Below, one piece after another: positions 27,790-37,870 of a stretch of 64,000 nucleotides of DNA. The stretch spans positions 1-64,000 of the forward strand of contig NZ_FYEE01000010.1 of the NCBI RefSeq assembly GCF_900187645.1. Reading direction: 5' to 3'. The stretch's first letter is position 1; each line of letters starts with the position of its first letter. The position numbers were made by a program, and so were the translations under genes. The stretch comes from Pseudomonas sp. Irchel 3E20. GTDB taxonomy: Bacteria; Pseudomonadota; Gammaproteobacteria; Pseudomonadales; Pseudomonadaceae. Under the pieces are notes generated by a model, which did no database searches, was not told where the DNA came from, and saw nothing but the letters and a program-made list of their open reading frames with translations.

Positions 27790-28461
27790 TTACTGGGCCT
27801 TGAGCTTGAGGTAGGACTGGTGCAGATCCGCCGCCCAGCCGTCGATGACGTTTTTCACGTCAGTGGCTTTCATCACTTGGGAATCGTTTTCCAGCGGCTT
27901 GCCGGTGCCTTTGCGCACCACTTGGGCCAGTACTTTGTGGGTGCCGCCGTCGAGGAACACCGCTTCGGTGGCCAGGTCGGTTTCCTGGTCGCGGATGCCA
28001 CTGGCGGTGCTTACGGCTGCGGCCACCAGGGCAATCGGGATCACTTCATAGGCCTTGAGGCCTTCGGTCTTGCTGCTGACGGCGGTGATGGCCGCGCGCA
28101 CCACGATCACACCCGGGCCTGGGGCATTGGCCAGGGGCAGGGATTTACTGATTTCCCGCTTGAGGGCCTGGTCGTAGTAGCTGGTGATGCCTGACAGGGT
28201 GCTTTGAGGGATTTTCACCGTGGGCTGGGGTTGCGGGTAGAGCTGGGTCGGTTCGACGTAGACACTGGTGTACTGGCCCACCTTCAGGCTGGGGTCGACC
28301 CAGCGCATCACGTCCACGCCCGAGGGCGACTTGGCTTCCTTGAGGCGGCTGTAGTCCTTGAGGAACCCGGAGTAGTCCTCAGGCTGGGTCACCTTGCTGG
28401 AACAGCCCACCACTGCGACGCAAGCGACGCATAGCGCGCTAACCATTAGTCCAAGCTTCAT
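27790..28461 (-). CDS. DUF3313 lipoprotein
   Basis: 223 residues. The signal peptide ends in a lipobox with Cys20 (CVAVVGCSSKVTQ), so it is an acylated envelope protein. The mature part starts PEDYSGFLKDYSRL and contains YTSVYVEPTQLYPQ and VVRAAITAVS, typical of DUF3313 proteins. They share an enzyme-like fold but have no known function. The ATG at 28461 is preferred to the upstream 28524 because it starts the signal peptide. The 216-bp upstream gap contains its promoter, with no recognised site. It is monocistronic. Confidence 0.88.
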   Translation of the reverse strand: MKLGLMVSALCVACVAVVGCSSKVTQPEDYSGFLKDYSRLKEAKSPSGVDVMRWVDPSLKVGQYTSVYVEPTQLYPQPQPTVKIPQSTLSGITSYYDQALKREISKSLPLANAPGPGVIVVRAAITAVSSKTEGLKAYEVIPIALVAAAVSTASGIRDQETDLATEAVFLDGGTHKVLAQVVRKGTGKPLENDSQVMKATDVKNVIDGWAADLHQSYLKLKAQ

Positions 28462-28677
28462 GCTGTAGCTCCTGTCAGATGACCGGCAACGGTACGGGAA
28501 TAAAGGAACCTTAGGTATAGCCAAGCTTCAGACTTTTAGTGAGGCGCACAGCGAATATTCATTTAGCGCTGTGGGGTATTTCACACCCCTCATTTGACAG
28601 ACCGCCGCTGGGCGTCAAAGCTGCACCCAGCCTCGCCCGCCCCGACAGGTCGAAGCCTCTGGACTACGGAAGTCGCA

Positions 28678-29021
28678 ATGCCCAAACCTAAAAATAATGC
28701 TGCTGCGCCACGTCCTGATTCGCCCGCCCCCGCCACTAACCGCTACCTGTTCCCCGTCACTGCCCCGTGCGGGTGCTGCTGCTGATCGCGGCCATGGGCG
28801 GGTTTCTGCTCGCCAGCCAACCCGCGCCGGCAAAGCATGTCGATGAAACCCAATGCCAAACCTGCCACAGCACGCAGGCACAGGCCTGGCAAGGCTCCCA
28901 CCATCGATGGCGATGCAGGTGGCCGACGCGCAAACGGTGCTGGGCAAGGTGGCTAGCGTGACGTTCAAGGGCGAAAACGAAACCACCCGGTTCTTTCGCC
29001 AGGGCCAAGCGTTGTGGGTCA
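28678..29021 (+). pseudogene. 5' remnant of a multihaem cytochrome/TPR-type protein gene
   Basis: ATG at 28678 starts MPKPKNNAAAPRPDSPAPAT; after a frameshift near 28760 the sequence continues as a membrane or signal segment RVLLLIAAMGGFLLASQP and a haem c motif DETQCQTCHSTQAQAWQG. A one-base deletion near 28905 shifts to the frame encoding SMAMQVADAQTVLGKVASVT and FKGENETTRFFRQGQALWV. The order and CxxCH motif fit the N-terminal part of the large decahaem-like/TPR cytochrome proteins of Pseudomonas. Homology stops at about 29021, exactly where a REP element begins; the rest of the gene is absent. Confidence 0.7.
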
Positions 29022-29022
29022 T

Positions 29023-29165
29023 GGCTATCGCGGGCGGGCCCGCTCCCACAGAGAAGGCCAGGAACGGCCCATCCATCATGGGTGACCCGCCACACAGTTG
29101 AACTGCGGTGTGGGTGGGATTTTCATTTTCCTCTGTGGGAGCGAGCCTGCTCGCGATGGCGGCAC
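29023..29165. repeat. REP/BIME at the breakpoint of the cytochrome remnant
   Basis: An arm ATCGCGGGCGGGCCCGCTCC at 29028-29047 and an opposite arm CTGTGGGAGCGAGCCTGCTC from about 29132 flank a spacer containing GTTGAACTGCGGTGTGGGTG. The spacer resembles that of the BIMEs at 52864 and 54766. About 100 bp of featureless sequence separates it from the DUF934 stop. Confidence 0.8.
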
Positions 29166-29259
29166 TGTGTAGCGGTGACGAAGGCTAGGGGTAAGACAGT
29201 TGCTCCCCACAATGGCCGGCCTCCCATCCCATACAGGCCATGCACGGTGGGCTTGGGGT

Positions 29260-29738
29260 TCAGCGCCGGCGAAACAGCGGGCGCGGTTCGATGGCGCTGC
29301 GGCCGTAGTGCACGCTCATGCCGGCCAGGCCTTTGAGGGCGTCTTCGGCGCATTTGTCTTCACGCACGGCGAAGGCGTCGAAACCGCATTGGCGCATGTG
29401 GCTGAGCTGGTCGCGCAGCACATCGCCAATGGCGCGCAGTTGCCCTTGCCAGCCCAGGCGCGTGCGCAGCAGGTAGGCCTGGCTGTAGGCGCGGCCGTCG
29501 CGAAAACTGGGGAAGTCCAGGGCAATCAGCGGCAGTTGCGCCAGCCACGGCGCCAGGCTTTGTACCTCATCGTCCGGCCCCAGCCACACGCCGTCTTCGG
29601 CGCGGTGATAGAGCAGCCACAGCGCCAGCGGCAGGATCGCCGGCCCGGCGGGCAGTGGCGCTTGGGGGTCGCGCAGCAAGGTCCAGGGGTCGTCGCCGAC
29701 GATCCGCGCCTCGGCGCCGTACAGGCGCAGCAGGTTGT

Positions 29739-29742
<4 letters not shown>
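29260..29742 (-). CDS. DUF934 protein (sulfite reductase partner)
   Basis: 160 residues starting MNNLLRLYGAEARIVGDDPW; the conserved LIALDFPSFRDGRAYSQAYLLR and FDAFAVREDKCAEDAL segments are those of DUF934, a family almost always encoded next to sirohaem sulfite or nitrite reductase genes. No cofactor motif is visible; an accessory role in the reductase reaction is an inference from context. It overlaps the end of the reductase gene by 4 bp, so the two are translationally coupled. This pair corresponds to PA4129-PA4130. Confidence 0.9.
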
Positions 29743-31412
<1,670 letters not shown>

Positions 31413-31500
31413 GTGGCTACCTCATCAATCAGCACTGGCCGCGCTCTGTCGGCGGGCTTCACGGGGTTGCCACTATGGCCCAGCAGCTCAGTCGCTTAAA

Positions 31501-31531
31501 GATTCAGGTACAGCCATAAAAACCATATCAG
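31501..31531 (-). promoter_or_regulatory. degenerate copy of the shared operator facing the sulfite reductase
   Basis: On the minus strand CTGAT (31531-31527) and CTGAATCT (31507-31500) start 24 nt apart, the same offset as in the ccoG and ccoN copies. It is oriented towards the reductase start at 31412, about 90 bp away. Fewer flanking bases are conserved than in the other two copies. Confidence 0.45.
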
Positions 31532-31562
31532 CGATGCAAAACCCTTAACTGGCTTGCTCTAA

Positions 31563-31602
31563 ATCTGATCCGTATTAATGCAGTTTTTCTGAGTCTGTTT
31601 TG
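31563..31602 (+). promoter_or_regulatory. two-part operator upstream of orphan ccoN (proposed MpaR/MocR site)
   Basis: ATCTGATCCG (31563-31572) and CTGAGTCTGTT (31589-31599) are identical to the blocks at 9918 and 9944 and have the same 16-nt gap, while the gap sequence differs. The site is 125 bp upstream of the ccoN ATG. The part CTGATCCGTATTAA also resembles half an ANR box, but this is not conserved at ccoG. Confidence 0.65.
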
Positions 31603-31687
31603 TTTCGCCCACGGTTTCTACAGTAAGTCCCCCTGCCAGACCGGGTGGCCTGGCAAGACTTTGTTTGCAACCGTGGAAGAATTGACC

Positions 31688-33115
<1,428 letters not shown>

Positions 33116-33120
33116 CCTGC

Positions 33121-33156
33121 GGCGCACGCCTTCGCGGCGTGCGCCTCATTTTTTCC
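33121..33156 (+). terminator. terminator-like hairpin between ccoN and the ccoQ-like gene
   Basis: GGCGCACGCC (33121-33130) and GGCGTGCGCC (33136-33145) form a perfect 10-bp stem with loop TTCGC, followed by TCATTTTTT. It begins 6 bp after the ccoN stop and ends right before the next gene's AAGGAG. It probably ends or attenuates transcription of the small gene. Confidence 0.8.
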
Positions 33157-33169
33157 AAGGAGCTGCGTG

Positions 33170-33391
33170 ATGATCGAGCTAGCACTGAACGTGGGCGCGG
33201 TGGCGTGCCTGTACCTGGCGGTCGAGTATTGCTTGCGCAACCAGTCGGCCAAAAGCCTGGACGACGCCAGCCTGATCCCCTTCGCCGACGACCCCGAAGT
33301 CGCCCGGCGCGTGGAACTGGCCACCGGCAAGCGCATCGATGCCGTGGCGCCACCGGAAGCGAAAAAGGGTTGGGGCAACATCGAGATCTGA
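33170..33391 (+). CDS. CcoQ-like small membrane protein
   Basis: 73 residues with one N-terminal membrane segment (IELALNVGAVACLYLAVEY) and a polar tail with SLIPFADDPEVARRVELATG. Size, single helix and position after ccoN fit a CcoQ-type subunit, the counterpart of PA4134. CcoQ stabilises cbb3 oxidase. The ATG at 33170 has AAGGAG at the right distance; the GTG three bases earlier is less likely. A UUCG-loop hairpin (33400-33415, AGCGGG/CCCGCT) after the stop may end the transcript. Confidence 0.75.
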   Translation: MIELALNVGAVACLYLAVEYCLRNQSAKSLDDASLIPFADDPEVARRVELATGKRIDAVAPPEAKKGWGNIEI

Positions 33392-33399
33392 CTTGAGAG

Positions 33400-33415
33400 A
33401 GCGGGTTCGCCCGCT
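33400..33415. terminator. short hairpin between convergent genes
   Basis: AGCGGG-TTCG-CCCGCT is a six-base-pair stem with a stable UUCG tetraloop, in the 46-bp gap between the ccoQ-like gene and the convergent gene at 33438. It is half a REP arm (CCGCTCCCACAG follows); no T-run. Confidence 0.4.
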
Positions 33416-33437
33416 CCCACAGGTTTTACCGGGTGGG

Positions 33438-33932
33438 CTACCCCCGCTCGCGCGGGATCAGCCCCTGTAATTGTTGGGCCAGGAAATTGGCATCGAAGGC
33501 GAAGGTGTCGGGGTCTTTGAGGCCGTTGGTCTTGCACCATTGCCACTCGCCGGCCGGTGGCTGGCAGACCAGGGAAATGCTGCCGTAGCGCGCGGCGGTC
33601 AGGCCCGCCACCGCCAGGGCAATGGCCCCACCGGCGCCCATCACCTGGGGCACGAACTCCACCGGTTTGCCGGCGATCAGGATGGTCAGTTTCTCGGTCT
33701 TGAACGGCGAACTTTCTACCGGCACCGCAGGCCCCGAGGCCACATAGGCTTCGCGGCTGACGCGCAGCAACTCCGGCACCTGTACCGGTGCCAGCCATTG
33801 CTCGATCTGGTCGAACAACTGGCCGATCCGCACCGCCCACTGCGCCGACTGGGTTTCAAACACCTGCTTTTTGTGCGCTTCGCTCTGTGCGTAGTGGCGC
33901 AGCATCTCGCCCAATTGCTGTACGTCATTCAT
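33438..33932 (-). CDS. conserved hypothetical protein (164 aa)
   Basis: A soluble protein, MNDVQQLGEMLRHYAQSEAH at the start, with a predicted helical first half (KKQVFETQSAQWAVRIGQLF) and a beta-rich second half (TEKLTILIAGKPVEFVPQVMG; EWQWCKTNG). No signal peptide, membrane segment or catalytic motif is apparent. The two-part helix/beta plan is like small chaperone- or immunity-type proteins, but I do not recognise a family. The gene is monocistronic and ends 47 bp from the convergent ccoQ-like gene. Confidence 0.75.
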   Translation of the reverse strand: MNDVQQLGEMLRHYAQSEAHKKQVFETQSAQWAVRIGQLFDQIEQWLAPVQVPELLRVSREAYVASGPAVPVESSPFKTEKLTILIAGKPVEFVPQVMGAGGAIALAVAGLTAARYGSISLVCQPPAGEWQWCKTNGLKDPDTFAFDANFLAQQLQGLIPRERG

Positions 33933-34026
33933 CGCGGTGTTCCCTGGGTCAGCCGTGGCTGCAAAGCCTGGATCATGGCAGATGCGCGACGCTGGCGTAT
34001 GACTAATACCGCCGGCGCCACCGGGC

Positions 34027-34533
34027 TCAGCGCGTGCGCCGTAAGCGCGCCATGCTCAGTACATCCACCAGGGCGCCATCACGCACCGCGTAATCGCACA
34101 ACCGGCCTTCCTCGACAAAACCGAACTTGCGGTACAGGCCGATGGCCGCCTCGTTGTCGGCGAACACCGTGAGCTCCACCCGTTGCAGGCTCATCCAGTT
34201 GTCTGCCACCTCCAACGCCGTGGCCAGCAACAGCGAACCGATGCCCTTGCCCTGCCACGCCACCGAGACACCCATGCCAATGGCGCCGCAATGGCTGCGC
34301 CGCACCCGAGAGAACTGCTCCAGGCCACAATTGCCCACCACCGCGCCCTGATACAGCGCCACCAGGCGCAGGTGCCGCTCATCCGCCGTGGCCAGGCGCG
34401 TGCGCCACAGTTCGGGGGATTGAAACGGCATTTGCAGCACTTGGCGGGTCACCGCCGGCTCGTTGTAAAGCGCAGTGATGCCGTCGATGTGGGCGGTGGT
34501 CAGGCGCTCGATGACAACGGGGGTATCGGGCAT
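34027..34533 (-). CDS. GNAT family N-acetyltransferase
   Basis: 168 residues. The acetyl-CoA-binding motif A is visible as MGVSVAWQGKGIGSLLLATALEVAD (the Q/R-x-x-G-x-G/A core being QGKGIG), followed by LTVFADNEAAIGLYRKFGFVEEG, the usual motif B. Substrate is unknown; the RimI/phosphinothricin-acetyltransferase-like pattern fits small amine or peptide N-acetylation. The ATG at 34533 (MPDTPVVIERL) agrees with the family start; upstream sequence in frame is antisense to the DAHP leader. Monocistronic and divergent from that leader. Confidence 0.88.
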   Translation of the reverse strand: MPDTPVVIERLTTAHIDGITALYNEPAVTRQVLQMPFQSPELWRTRLATADERHLRLVALYQGAVVGNCGLEQFSRVRRSHCGAIGMGVSVAWQGKGIGSLLLATALEVADNWMSLQRVELTVFADNEAAIGLYRKFGFVEEGRLCDYAVRDGALVDVLSMARLRRTR

Positions 34534-34683
34534 TGCATTCTTCCTTGGCAATAGAGGGGATCGGTGGTCAAACGCCCTGAGTGTGCCACGCGATAGCCAA
34601 GGGTGAGCACACTGATAGCAATTTCCCATTGAACCCCGGGGCCGGCCTCTAGTAAGCTCGGCCCACTTCATCGGAGAAACACC

Positions 34684-34806
34684 ATGCAACACACCCTCCC
34701 ACAGCCTCGTCACACCGCCAGCGCCTCGCGCCCGGTTGCCGCTGCCTGGGTGAATACTCCGGTCAACTTTTATTTTGGGTATTGGTTTAGCCACTGGCGC
34801 GCCTGA
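34684..34806 (+). CDS. aromatic-rich leader peptide of DAHP synthase
   Basis: ATG after CGGAGAAACACC starts a 40-residue peptide ending WVNTPVNFYFGYWFSHWRA, with three Phe, two Tyr and three Trp within its last 19 residues. It is followed 50 bp later by a strong terminator and then by the DAHP synthase gene. This is the layout of a transcription-attenuation leader sensing aromatic aminoacyl-tRNAs. TGGGTAT inside the aromatic codons (34776-34782) can pair with ATACCCA (34806-34812). A full antiterminator was not resolved by eye. Confidence 0.8.
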   Translation: MQHTLPQPRHTASASRPVAAAWVNTPVNFYFGYWFSHWRA

Positions 34807-34855
34807 TACCCACTTCCGGCGCCCACTTTCACGGGTCGCCCACTTGAGTTTTCTC

Positions 34856-34894
34856 AACCCCCGGTCGGCTTCCCGACCGGGGGTTTTGTTTTTT
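34856..34894 (+). terminator. attenuator terminator in the DAHP synthase leader
   Basis: AACCCCCGGTCGG (34856-34868), loop CTTC, CCGACCGGGGGTT (34873-34885), then a T-rich run to 34894. A perfect 13-bp stem, 50 nt after the leader peptide stop and about 250 nt before the DAHP synthase ATG. Confidence 0.92.
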
Positions 34895-34943
34895 CAAGCT
34901 GTCCATTTTTGCCTCACACCCCATTCAATTTAAGGAAATACAC

Positions 34944-35096
34944 ATGAACCGCACCGCTTATTACCGTCACGACAATGCTTGCGCCTGGCGATTTACCAAC
35001 CTCCGTTCGGGCCAGCCTGCCGCCTCCGACCGGTCACCCACAGGTGGCATCGCCGAACCCACTGCCAACCCGGCCCATTGTCGAACACCCCACTAG
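34944..35096 (+). CDS. possible second leader peptide (50 aa)
   Basis: TAAGGAAATACAC precedes an ATG whose frame reads MNRTAYYRHDNACAWRFTN and ends at 35096, 47 bp before the DAHP synthase ATG. Tyr-Tyr, Trp and Phe codons cluster in its first 16 positions. It lies after the attenuator terminator, so it would only be transcribed on read-through, and could regulate translation of the enzyme. It could also be a chance frame; codon use in the second half is unremarkable. Confidence 0.4.
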   Translation: MNRTAYYRHDNACAWRFTNLRSGQPAASDRSPTGGIAEPTANPAHCRTPH

Positions 35097-35143
35097 GGCC
35101 GACGCGCGGGCACGAACCCGCCGCCAGCCCAGGAAGCCCGAAT

Positions 35144-36229
35144 ATGAACTCGTCCATTTGCGCTGTACCACTGTTGAATTGCGCCAACCAGGCCTTGACC
35201 CAACGCCTGCCCACCGCGCTGCAACTCAAGCAGCAACTGCCTCTGGCCGCCGCCTTGAGCCGCCAGGTCGCCGACCACCGCCAAGCGGTGCGTGCCATCC
35301 TCAATGGCCAGGACTCGCGCCTGCTGGTCGTCGTGGGGCCCTGCTCGATCCACGACCCGCAATCGGCCCTCGAATACGCCGACAAACTCGCCCACCTTGC
35401 CCATCAACTCAGCGACGACCTGCTGCTGGTGATGCGCGCCTACGTCGAAAAACCCCGCACCACCGTGGGCTGGAAAGGCCTGGCGTATGACCCGCACCTC
35501 GATGGCAGCGACGACATGGCCGCCGGGCTGGAGCTGTCGCGCCACCTGATGCGCGAAATGCTCGGCATGGGCCTGCCAATCGCCACCGAGCTGCTTCAAC
35601 CCATGGCCGCCGGTTACTTCGATGACCTGCTCAGCTGGGTTGCCATCGGCGCGCGCACCACTGAATCGCAGATCCACCGGGAAATGGCCAGCGGCCTGGG
35701 CCTGCCCGTGGGCTTCAAGAACGGCACTGATGGCGGCGTGGCCATTGCCTGCGACGCGATGCGCTCGGCCAGCCACCCGCACCGCCATTTCGGCGTCGAC
35801 AGCCAGGGCCACCCGGCCATCATCCAGACCCCGGGCAACCCCGACACCCACCTGGTGTTGCGCGGCGGCCATCAAGGCCCCAACTACAGCCGCGAACACG
35901 TCGCCCAGGTGCAGCGCAACCTGGAACAACTGGCCATCACCCCAAGGCTGATGGTCGATTGCAGCCACGCCAACAGCGGCAAAGACCCGTTGCGCCAACC
36001 CCAGGTGTTCGCCCAAGTGCTAGAGCAACGCCTGCACGGCAACCATCAGTTGATGGGAGTGATGCTCGAAAGCCATCTGTTCGAGGGTTGCCAGCCCCTG
36101 ACCGGGAACCTGCGCTACGGTGTTTCGATCACCGATGGTTGCCTCGGCTGGGCCGCCACCGAAGCGTTGCTGAGCGACGCCGCCCGCCAGTTGCGCGATG
36201 CCCGCCGCCCGCACCCGGCGGTCGTGTAA
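35144..36229 (+). CDS. class I DAHP synthase (3-deoxy-7-phosphoheptulonate synthase)
   Basis: 361 residues. It condenses phosphoenolpyruvate and erythrose 4-phosphate, the first step of the shikimate pathway. Conserved motifs are VVGPCSIHDP, GARTTESQIHRE, VGFKNGTDGG, DCSHANSGKDP and GVSITDGCLGW, the AroF/AroG/AroH type with metal-binding Cys and His. The isozyme (Phe-, Tyr- or Trp-inhibited) cannot be told from the sequence; the leader codons for all three residues suggest regulation by aromatic amino acids. ATG 35144 (MNSSICAV) has AGGAAG upstream and gives the family length, whereas the frame stays open upstream to 34979. Two hairpins follow the stop. Confidence 0.95.
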   Translation: MNSSICAVPLLNCANQALTQRLPTALQLKQQLPLAAALSRQVADHRQAVRAILNGQDSRLLVVVGPCSIHDPQSALEYADKLAHLAHQLSDDLLLVMRAYVEKPRTTVGWKGLAYDPHLDGSDDMAAGLELSRHLMREMLGMGLPIATELLQPMAAGYFDDLLSWVAIGARTTESQIHREMASGLGLPVGFKNGTDGGVAIACDAMRSASHPHRHFGVDSQGHPAIIQTPGNPDTHLVLRGGHQGPNYSREHVAQVQRNLEQLAITPRLMVDCSHANSGKDPLRQPQVFAQVLEQRLHGNHQLMGVMLESHLFEGCQPLTGNLRYGVSITDGCLGWAATEALLSDAARQLRDARRPHPAVV

Positions 36230-36238
36230 AACCACTCA

Positions 36239-36300
36239 GGAGCCTGCACCCGCCAGGCTCCGGGTTACCTATCAGATATTTACCTTCTTCCGCGAAGGTA
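36239..36300. other. two hairpins downstream of DAHP synthase
   Basis: GGAGCCTG/CAGGCTCC (36239-36261) and TACCTTC/GAAGGTA (36281-36300) are perfect short stems without a T-run. One of them may act in termination. The rest of the 278-bp gap to 36507 holds A/T-rich sequence (around 36370-36400) that probably includes the promoter of the lipase-like gene. Confidence 0.5.
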
Positions 36301-36507
36301 AAACCACGAGCCCTATGAGAGCCCAAGCAGGCCATGGCCTGTAGGGCGATGCGCCATGACAGTGCATCCCAATAGGTTTAAAAAAACCACAGTTTTTTGT
36401 CCAACTTCGACGCCATACAGAGGCTCTTTCCTACACATTCCCACCCGGCGCCTGCACTAGAGTGGGGAAAACCTCGACTGCTTCCCTCACCGCAAAAAGG
36501 AAAGACC

Positions 36508-37365
36508 ATGCAACGGAATGCAACCACCCAGCACCCCATCCTCTTGGTTCATGGGCTGTTCGGTTTCGAGAGTATCGACAACGTTCCCCTCTTCCAGGCC
36601 GTCAAACACGCCTTGCGCCAGGCCGGTGCACGGGTGTTCATCCCTTACCTGTCCGCCACCCATTGCAACGAAGCCCGTGGCGAACAATTGCTGCTGCAAA
36701 TCCAACGGGTGCTGGCCGGCACCCAGGCCAGCAAAGTCAACCTCATTGGCCACAGCCAAGGGGCTCTGGCGGCGCGCTATGTGGCTGCCACCCACCCGGC
36801 GCTGGTGGCCTCGATCACCTCGGTCAGCGGCCCCAACCATGGCTCCGAACTGGCCGACTACCTACACAAGGCCCTGATTCCCGGGCGCCTACCCGAACCA
36901 GTGGCGGCAGCCGTTACCCACCTGTTCGCCGACTTCATCACCCTGCTCAGCGGCCACTCCCAACTGCCCACCGCCACCATCGCGGCACTCAATGCGCTGT
37001 CCACCGAAGGCGTGGGCGCGTTCAACGACAAATACCCCCAGGGCCTGCCCGCCACCTGGGGCGGCGCGGGCCAGGAACTAATCAACGGTGTGCGCTACTT
37101 TTCCTGGAGCGGCACCCTGCGCCCCGGTGTGCGTGGCAACGAGCCTCTGCGCCAAGTGTGCCAGGCGTTTTGCGACTACTTCACCACCGAAGCCGACCAG
37201 AACGACGGCGTGGTCGGGCGCTACAGCTCCCACCTGGGCACGGTGATCCGTTCCGACTACGCCCTGGACCACCTGCAAAGCCTCGCCCCGACGGCGAGCG
37301 GCGAACAGGACGCTATTGAGCTGTATGTCGAGCATGCGCAGCGATTGCAGGCCCTGGGCCTGTAA
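36508..37365 (+). CDS. lipase-like alpha/beta hydrolase (triacylglycerol lipase family)
   Basis: 285 residues. It begins HPILLVHGLFGFESIDN, the oxyanion-hole HG motif of family I.1/I.2 lipases, and has nucleophile Ser83 in LIGHSQGALAARYVA, an Asp in EADQNDGVVGRYSSHLG and a downstream His in the same segment. The overall layout (VSGPNHGSELADYL, GVRYFSWSGT) is that of Pseudomonas LipA-type lipases. Unlike secreted LipA it has no signal peptide from the ATG at 36508, which has AAAAGGAAAG upstream, and no foldase gene (lipB/lif) is adjacent. A cytosolic or leaderless-exported esterase is therefore possible. Substrate not known. Confidence 0.85.
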   Translation: MQRNATTQHPILLVHGLFGFESIDNVPLFQAVKHALRQAGARVFIPYLSATHCNEARGEQLLLQIQRVLAGTQASKVNLIGHSQGALAARYVAATHPALVASITSVSGPNHGSELADYLHKALIPGRLPEPVAAAVTHLFADFITLLSGHSQLPTATIAALNALSTEGVGAFNDKYPQGLPATWGGAGQELINGVRYFSWSGTLRPGVRGNEPLRQVCQAFCDYFTTEADQNDGVVGRYSSHLGTVIRSDYALDHLQSLAPTASGEQDAIELYVEHAQRLQALGL

Positions 37366-37457
37366 GCCCAACGCTCCACCCGGCACTTTGACGAGAAATC
37401 CGTCGCGCAATCCGGTAGGCTCGGCGTTTTATTGACAGTTGAACGGAGTACCTCCCC

Positions 37458-37739
37458 ATGGCCAAAGCCACTGCCCGCCACATCCTCGTTGCCACCGAAG
37501 ACAAGTGCAACGAACTCAAGACACAAATCGAAGGCGGCGCCGATTTCGCTGAAATCGCCAAAGCCAACTCCTCCTGCCCATCGAGCCGCGACGGCGGCAA
37601 CCTCGGTTCCTTCGGCCCAGGCCAGATGGTCAAGGAATTCGACACCGTGGTCTTCAGCGCCCCGGTCAACGTGGTCCAGGGCCCGGTGAAAACCCAGTTC
37701 GGCTACCACCTGCTGGAAGTGACCAGCCGCCAGGACTGA
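37458..37739 (+). CDS. ppiC: parvulin-type peptidyl-prolyl isomerase PpiC
   Basis: 93 residues, a lone parvulin domain. The conserved ARHILVATEDKCNELK, GGNLGSFGPGQMVKEFD and KTQFGYHLLEVTS segments and the catalytic His pair are in place. It catalyses cis-trans isomerisation of prolyl bonds in the cytoplasm. The ATG at 37458 follows GAACGGAGTACCTCCCC. A second, more divergent copy lies at 52482-52757. The gene ends with a clear hairpin. Confidence 0.94.
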   Translation: MAKATARHILVATEDKCNELKTQIEGGADFAEIAKANSSCPSSRDGGNLGSFGPGQMVKEFDTVVFSAPVNVVQGPVKTQFGYHLLEVTSRQD

Positions 37740-37757
37740 TCCGGCACATACGCTCCC

Positions 37758-37792
37758 CACAACGGCCCGCCTTTCGCGGGCCGTTGTGTTTG
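37758..37792 (+). terminator. rho-independent terminator after ppiC
   Basis: CACAACGGCCCGC (37758-37770) pairs perfectly with GCGGGCCGTTGTG (37776-37788), loop CTTTC, followed by TTTGGG; the T-run is short. Confidence 0.7.
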
Positions 37793-37870
37793 GGCGCGGC
37801 ACCGGGGCTGGCGAGCCATGGGCCGCTCGCGTAAAAAGGCTGTTTCGACCCCAAGGCTGTAAGGCTGACC

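Noticed and set aside
31565..31578. ANR/FNR box CTGAT-CCGT-ATTAA upstream of ccoN
   Set aside because: It has one mismatch in each half and coincides with the shared operator block. The right half is not kept at the ccoG copy, so the two-part MocR-type element explains it better; ANR control is not excluded.
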